Below are positions 23,131-27,862 of a DNA stretch of 27,862 nucleotides, piece after piece. Under the pieces are notes generated by a model. It saw only the letters and a program-made list of their open reading frames with translations, ran no database searches and had not been told where the DNA came from. Position numbers and translations under genes: made by a program. Location of the stretch: contig JBFMDN010000072.1 in assembly GCA_040753915.1 (NCBI GenBank), forward strand, positions 1 through 27,862. Reading direction: 5' to 3'. The number at the start of each line of letters is the position of its first letter. Position 1 is the first letter of the stretch. Source of the DNA: JBFMDN01 sp040753915. GTDB lineage: Bacteria > Desulfobacterota > Desulfomonilia > Desulfomonilales > Desulfomonilaceae.

Positions 23131-25692
23131 ATGACGGTCCGAAAACAGGCCTTGCTCAGTGTCCTCCTGACAACGGCGCTTCTCATCCTGGTCCTCTCTC
23201 TCGTCGCCAGGATTTTTCTCCTCGGAGGCTTCTCGGACCTGGAAGAGACTCAGGTGCGGCAAACAGTCGAGAGGATGGTGGCCGCTGTCGCGTCCCAGAT
23301 CGATCTCGTCGGCCGCACAGCATCCCAGGTTGCATCGTGGCCGGAAATGGCCGGTCTCGGTGAAAAATCCCACAGCTCCTCGGAGATCGCCTCATTCCTT
23401 GAAAACACCGCCTACCTGCTCGGGATCGATGCCGCAGCAGTGCTGGATTCCCGGGGACGAGTGCTTTTCTCGTTTTGGAGAGACAAGCTGGGCAAAAATG
23501 TGCCTGAGATGCCCCAGGATTTCTTGAAGGCCGTTGCTGAAGATTCCCGCTTCGGGGACCGGAGCAAGTCGGGGACGCATTCCGGCGTGCTGCTGCTCCC
23601 GGAAGGTCCGATGATCCTCGCTGCCTCTCCCATGCATCCTCAAGCGGGATTCCCCCCACAGGCCGCCCGGATACTGGTGGCCAGATACGTGAATCTCTCT
23701 GAGATAGAGCGCCTGTCTGGGGGATTTCCTTTCACGCTAACTCTATCTTCGGACGAGAGCAAAACCGTGCCCACAGGCAACTCCTGCCCGGGGTTGTCAA
23801 AATGGGAGCCGGTTGTCGTCAAGGCAACGGGCCCAGATTCTCTGGGTGCCTGCGGATTCGTGACGAGCTTCTCAGGCTCCAACGCTCTAATCCTCCGCGT
23901 GGAGCTGCCCAGGGAAACCTATCGCCGTGGCGTTGTCACGGTTCAGTGGTTCATGCTCTCCCTGTTGGGCGCGGGTCTCATCTTCGCGGCAGTGATCATG
24001 TTCGTGTTGGACAAGCGCATCGTTTCCCGGCTTCGAGATCTGGGAGCAGAGGTGAGCGCGGTTGCAGCGGGAGGGGGGCTGACGAGACGGGTTACCGCGG
24101 CAGGCAATGACGAGCTTGCTCTCCTCGCTCATGAGATCAACAGGATGCTGGCCGCGCTCGAGGAGTCCGAAAGTGCAGTCAAGGCGAGCGAGTTGCGCTA
24201 CCGGGCTGTGGTGGAAGACCAGACCGAGCTCATTTGCCGGTACCTGCCCGACGGGACTATCACCTTTGCAAACGCTGCATGCGCAGCGTATCTGGAAGCA
24301 TCTTCGGGAACACTCGCGGGGCGAAACTTTTTTGAGCTCTTCGCTCCGGAGGGTGCCAGGGCCGGCACGCGCGGTGACGGCCTCACTGGCCCCGACACGC
24401 CCATTTTTAGCGGAGAAGAGAGCATCCCGGGGCCGGATGGGGGCCTGAGATGGATACACTGGACGGGGCGCGCCATTGTGAACGGGCAGGGCGAAGTCCG
24501 GGAAATTCAGGCAGTAGGTCGGGATATTACCGAGCGGAAGCAGATGGAAGAGGCCTTGAAGCAGGCCAGGGATCAATTGGAGAAGCGGGTCGAGGAGCGA
24601 ACCTGGCAATTGCTCAACACCAATGAGCGACTCATGGAGGAGATCGACCAGCGCAAGCTGGTTGAAATGAATCTTCGGGCCAGTGAGGAGAGGTACCGGA
24701 CGGTTGTCGAAGACCAAACAGAGATCATCTGTCGATTTCTACCGGATTGGACCCTGACCTTTGTCAACAGCGCGTACTGCCGCTACTACGGCAAACAGCC
24801 TGAAGAGCTTATCGGAAAGCCCATCTTCCAACTGCTACCCCATCAGGAGGGCGAACGGACCATCCAACACCTGAAGTCCTTGACTCCGGAGAATCCGGTA
24901 ATCGTGTCCGAACACCAGGTATTGGACGCGAACGGCGAGCTGAGATGGCAACAGTGGACAGATCGAGCAATATTTGACGAATCCGGGAGGCTGGTCGAGT
25001 TTCAGTCCGTGGCGCGAGACATCACGGAGCTCAAAGAAGCTGCGAAGTTGCTTCGAGAGTCCTTGACGGAGAAGGAAGTCCTTCTCCGGGAAATTCACCA
25101 TCGGGTGAAGAACAATCTTCAGGTGATGGCAAGCTTGCTTAACCTGCAATCGGATTACGTGGAGAACGACGCGCAGCTCGGGATATTCAGAGACGCCGAA
25201 AGCCGGATTTGGTCTATGGCGCTCGTGCATGAGACTCTCTATCAATCGGAAAATCTTGCGCTGATTCGGGTACGAGAGTATGTGGAAACCCTCGCGGGGG
25301 AGCTATTGAGCTCATATGGCCATCTTGCGCCAGGGGTCACCTTGAATGTGGATGTGGAGGACATCTCTTTCGGCATTGACACCGCGGTTCCCCTTGGCCT
25401 CATCATCAACGAGCTCGTGTCGAATGCCCTGAAGCATGCGTTCCCCCGCGGTAAACCTGGAGCGATCCTCATCCGGTTGCAGTCCGTCAACGAAGGCCGG
25501 TTCGAGCTGGAAGTGAGGGACAACGGTGTGGGGATGCCAGCGAGCCAGGCTCACAAACAGGAAAAGTCCTTCGGCCTCCATCTGGTGAAAGCGCTGGTGA
25601 GGCAGATCAACGGCGAATTGCACGTGGATCGGTCAGCAGGTACAGGTTTTGTCGTTCGGTTTAAAGAAGTGGAAAAACGAGCCAAGCGGTGA
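23131..25692 (+). CDS. Membrane sensor histidine kinase (CHASE4-like, HAMP, two PAS, HisKA_2, HATPase)
   Basis: 853 residues from the ATG at 23131. Order: transmembrane helix (~7-30, LLSVLLTTALLILVLSLVA); extracytoplasmic sensor resembling CHASE4 (~35-265); second transmembrane helix (~268-292); HAMP (~293-345); PAS (~365-475); coiled coil; second PAS (~525-635); HisKA_2 with LLREIHHRVKNNLQ, phospho-accepting His near residue 656; and HATPase with NELVSNALKHAF (N box, ~759) and DNGVGMP. All kinase motifs are intact. The two PAS domains begin with nearly the same phrase (YR.VVEDQTE.ICR), suggesting internal duplication. The open frame extends to a GTG at 22957, but only the start at 23131 puts the membrane helix at the N-terminus; its ribosome site is weak. 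Six bases separate it from the next gene, its likely partner. Confidence 0.88.
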   Translation: MTVRKQALLSVLLTTALLILVLSLVARIFLLGGFSDLEETQVRQTVERMVAAVASQIDLVGRTASQVASWPEMAGLGEKSHSSSEIASFLENTAYLLGIDAAAVLDSRGRVLFSFWRDKLGKNVPEMPQDFLKAVAEDSRFGDRSKSGTHSGVLLLPEGPMILAASPMHPQAGFPPQAARILVARYVNLSEIERLSGGFPFTLTLSSDESKTVPTGNSCPGLSKWEPVVVKATGPDSLGACGFVTSFSGSNALILRVELPRETYRRGVVTVQWFMLSLLGAGLIFAAVIMFVLDKRIVSRLRDLGAEVSAVAAGGGLTRRVTAAGNDELALLAHEINRMLAALEESESAVKASELRYRAVVEDQTELICRYLPDGTITFANAACAAYLEASSGTLAGRNFFELFAPEGARAGTRGDGLTGPDTPIFSGEESIPGPDGGLRWIHWTGRAIVNGQGEVREIQAVGRDITERKQMEEALKQARDQLEKRVEERTWQLLNTNERLMEEIDQRKLVEMNLRASEERYRTVVEDQTEIICRFLPDWTLTFVNSAYCRYYGKQPEELIGKPIFQLLPHQEGERTIQHLKSLTPENPVIVSEHQVLDANGELRWQQWTDRAIFDESGRLVEFQSVARDITELKEAAKLLRESLTEKEVLLREIHHRVKNNLQVMASLLNLQSDYVENDAQLGIFRDAESRIWSMALVHETLYQSENLALIRVREYVETLAGELLSSYGHLAPGVTLNVDVEDISFGIDTAVPLGLIINELVSNALKHAFPRGKPGAILIRLQSVNEGRFELEVRDNGVGMPASQAHKQEKSFGLHLVKALVRQINGELHVDRSAGTGFVVRFKEVEKRAKR

Positions 25693-25698
25693 GCACAC

Positions 25699-27543
25699 AT
25701 GGCGGATGCACGAATTGTCGTGGTGGAAGACGATGAAATCATAAGCGAGCACCTCCAGAAGATTCTCAGGGAGCTCGGGTACACAGTGGCAGCAGCGGTA
25801 ACCACAGGAGAGGAAGCTGTGGGGGAGGTCGGGCGCACCAATCCGGATCTGGTGCTCATGGACATCATCCTCAAGGGACAGATGGATGGTATAGAAGCGG
25901 CAGACCGCATTCGCAGCAGCTCCCGGGTCCCCGTGATCTTCCTGACCGCGTATTCGGACGATACGGTCCTCGAACGAGCCAAGTTCGCAGAACCATTCGG
26001 GTATCTTCTGAAGCCGTTCCGAAAAGAAGCGCTCAAGACGACCGTTGCCATGGCACTGTACAAGAGTGCAATGGACGAGCGGGTGCGGGAGAGTGAAGCG
26101 CGATACCGCGAATTGGCGGAGGTTCTGGAGCAGCGCGTTGCCGAACGAACCGCGGACTTGGAGGCTTCAAACCTCCAGTTGCAGGAGGAGATCCGCGAGC
26201 GCGCTCGAGCCCAGGAGGCGGCCCGGAAAAGCGAAGAGCTCTTCCGCGCGGTCTTCGAATCCGCGGGAGACTGCATCTTCATCAAGGATACGGCACAGCG
26301 ATACACTCGCGTCAATCCGGCCATGGCCAATCTGCTGGACCTGCCCGAGCACGAAATCACGGGCAAGACCGATGCGGACATTTACGGGCCAGAGAGTGCT
26401 GCACATCTGGCGGACGTGGACAGCCGCGTCCTCAGAGGCGAGCACATCGAGCAGGAGCACACGCGGTCGATCAAGGGACAGACCTACACCTTCCTCGACG
26501 TCAGAGTGCCCTTAAAGGATGCTGAGTCGCAGATTATGGGCATTTGCGGCATCTCCCGCAACATCACGGAACGGAAGAAAGCGTCGCCGTCGGCTGCCAG
26601 AACCGTGTCAGGATATCAATCCCGTGCAATGCGGGACACACTCACCAGCGCACGGCAGGCAGCGTCCGCAGACAGTATTGTTCTTCTTCTTGGAGAGAGC
26701 GGGAGCGGGAAGGACTACATTGCCCGGTGGATACATGAGCATTCGGGCCGATCGAACGGGCCGTTCTTCAGTATGAACTGTGCCGCGTTGCCCCATGAGC
26801 TTGCGGAATCGGAGCTGTTCGGCCACGAGTCTGGGGCTTTTACCGGGGCCCGGGGCAAGGTGCGCGGCATGCTGGAGCTCGCGGAAGGGGGAACGCTGCT
26901 GCTCAACGAGATAGGAGATCTCTCCCCTCAGCTTCAGGCCAAGCTCCTGACGTTTCTCGACACACGCACGTTCACGAGACTCGGCGGCCGCCAGCCCATC
27001 AAGGTCAGCGCCCGCCTCATAGCTGCCACCAACAGAAACCTCGAGCAGGAGGTGGCTGAAGGGAGGTTCCGCCTCGACCTGTTCCATCGCCTTAATGTCC
27101 TGACCATCACGGTTCCCCCGCTGCGAGCTCGGAAAAAGGACATCCCCGCTCTGGTGAGGGAGCTCCTGGCGCAGTTAGCCGCAGACCTCCAGGTGTCTGC
27201 ACCCGGCGAGGTAAGCGACGCGGAGATGGAGAAACTGATGGCTTATTCATGGCCGGGAAACGTACGCGAGCTGAAAAACGTCTTGGAGCGTGCGCTCATT
27301 CTCGCGGAGGGCAAGGCGCTCCGCTTCGACACCCTGAGTTCCGAGAGTGCCCCCGAGGTAGCCTGGTCCCGGACTATCACCTTTCCCCCCGTAGAACCGT
27401 TTACAGACCTGGTCAACGGCCTACGCGCGGATCTCATACAGGAAGCCCTTCGGCGCAGCGGAGGCAATAAAGCGGAGGCGGCGCGTCTGCTTGGCATATC
27501 GCGTTACACGTTGAGACGGCAGATGAAGGGTCTCGGCATGTGA
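25699..27543 (+). CDS. Response regulator with receiver, PAS, sigma54-activator and Fis-type HTH domains
   Basis: 614 residues. Receiver (~1-120) with acidic pair near 11-12, phosphorylation site D55 (LVLMDI) and Lys in LLKPF (~104); coiled coil (~125-180); PAS (~185-295); sigma54 AAA+ domain (~310-535) with Walker A GESGSGKD (~332-339), sigma54-contacting GAFTGA (~379-384) and RLDLFHRLNV; and a Fis-type HTH at the end (GGNKAEAARLLGISRYTLRRQ). In Walker B the expected Asp is Asn403 (LLLNEIGD), with E404 kept. This protein should activate sigma54 promoters when signalled by the kinase encoded just upstream; targets are unknown. The internal PAS domain between receiver and AAA+ adds a second sensing input. 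Confidence 0.9.
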   Translation: MADARIVVVEDDEIISEHLQKILRELGYTVAAAVTTGEEAVGEVGRTNPDLVLMDIILKGQMDGIEAADRIRSSSRVPVIFLTAYSDDTVLERAKFAEPFGYLLKPFRKEALKTTVAMALYKSAMDERVRESEARYRELAEVLEQRVAERTADLEASNLQLQEEIRERARAQEAARKSEELFRAVFESAGDCIFIKDTAQRYTRVNPAMANLLDLPEHEITGKTDADIYGPESAAHLADVDSRVLRGEHIEQEHTRSIKGQTYTFLDVRVPLKDAESQIMGICGISRNITERKKASPSAARTVSGYQSRAMRDTLTSARQAASADSIVLLLGESGSGKDYIARWIHEHSGRSNGPFFSMNCAALPHELAESELFGHESGAFTGARGKVRGMLELAEGGTLLLNEIGDLSPQLQAKLLTFLDTRTFTRLGGRQPIKVSARLIAATNRNLEQEVAEGRFRLDLFHRLNVLTITVPPLRARKKDIPALVRELLAQLAADLQVSAPGEVSDAEMEKLMAYSWPGNVRELKNVLERALILAEGKALRFDTLSSESAPEVAWSRTITFPPVEPFTDLVNGLRADLIQEALRRSGGNKAEAARLLGISRYTLRRQMKGLGM

Positions 27544-27694
27544 ATGTGCGGGATCCGCCCGTTCCGGTCGGAGTAGCCGTGCTGATCCGGCACATCCGAT
27601 GAATAAACGGGCGAGCTTGAGGAAGGAATACCGGCGAGACGCCGGCGCTACGGGAGCCCCGAGCGAGGAATCCCGAGGTAGGGGGCGGGCTTCA
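27544..27694. other. Intergenic sequence with a GC-rich palindromic repeat
   Basis: After the regulator stop there is no clear terminator. The stretch around 27632-27656 (ACCGGCGAGACGCCGGCG, CTACGGGAGCCCC) is a short palindrome of a kind that recurs as intergenic repeats in many genomes. A 44-codon frame at 27599-27733 runs through it and into the following element and is not called a gene. Confidence 0.5.
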
Positions 27695-27862
27695 GAAACT
27701 GTCTCAAGACTCGGGACACACCAAAAAAAGTAGCACGATTGAGCGTCGATGCGTGGAAAGGCACCCTCACCCCAACCCTCTCCCACAGGGCATAGGCGTT
27801 AAGTTAGAAGTGGAACGGCCAATTGTTCGTCATTCCGGCGAAAGCCGGAATCCAGTCCTTCC
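27695..27862 (-). mobile_element. MITE-like element, copy D, cut by the window end and carrying a nested element
   Basis: It begins GAAACTGTCTCAAGA at 27695 and matches copy C in orientation. The first 96 bp (27695-27790) are the outer element, then sequence switches to the nested element. The second half lies beyond the window. Confidence 0.8.
27791..27862. mobile_element. Nested element, second copy, partial
   Basis: All 72 visible bases, from CATAGGCGTTAAGTT onward, are identical to 19919-19990. It begins exactly 96 bp into the outer element, the same position as in copy C. The preceding 11 bases are CTCCCACAGGG, unlike the TGTATGTTGGG that flanks the first copy. Confidence 0.85.

Noticed and set aside
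27599..27733. 44-codon frame after the response regulator
   Set aside because: It runs through a palindromic repeat into the inverted-repeat element and has no ribosome site of its own.

Overview
The window reads as chromosome of a GC-rich, Gram-negative, most likely anaerobic bacterium. The gene set (PilQ-type secretin with AMIN domain, stand-alone FMN glutamate-synthase-like protein, short-form AhcY, large PAS sensor kinase paired with a receiver-PAS-sigma54 activator, many palindromic repeats) best fits Desulfobacterota and relatives, for instance a Desulfomonile-like lineage. That placement is inference from gene families; no rRNA or species marker is present. I see no tRNA, rRNA, CRISPR array, phage gene, transposase or integrase.

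Layout. 1-111: a strongly folded three-way-junction sequence followed by T-tracts. 156-1105: a promoter and a probable outer-membrane beta-barrel gene. 1201-2160: a degenerate tandem-repeat array interrupted by a ~200-bp inverted-repeat element. 2161-8461 (minus strand): ttcA, ribE, ribBA, ribH, nusB, a Pro/Glu-rich exported protein and a membrane protein with an L7/L12-like domain, tightly spaced behind one promoter. 8746-10745 (plus): an ABC-F ATPase preceded by an overlapping 9-codon leader ORF. 10822-13947 (minus): a solitary PilQ-like secretin with its own promoter. 14997-16484 (plus): a Ycf46-like AAA+ ATPase, convergent with 16487-19580 (minus): an FMN glutamate-synthase-like protein, a 43-residue ORF and a RecA/KaiC-like-HTH-cupin fusion. 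20287-22839 (minus): metK and ahcY. 23131-27543 (plus): a two-component pair.

How the genes work together. metK and ahcY make S-adenosylmethionine and clear its by-product S-adenosylhomocysteine. ribE, ribBA and ribH supply most of riboflavin synthesis (ribD is not here), sharing a transcription unit with the antitermination factor NusB and the tRNA thiolation enzyme TtcA. The kinase and regulator at the right end are adjacent and probably form a signalling pair driving sigma54 promoters. The glutamate-synthase-like gene, the small ORF and the fusion regulator look translationally coupled, so the regulator probably controls or responds to that enzyme.

The accessory interest is in repeats. 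Four copies of a ~199-bp element with 15-bp terminal inverted repeats lie in the window. Two of them carry a second 170-bp element inserted at exactly the same internal position, at the loop of a hairpin. The most testable new items are this nested-element targeting, the three-way-junction sequence at the left edge, the ABC-F leader ORF, and the enzyme / small ORF / pseudo-RecA-HTH-cupin operon.
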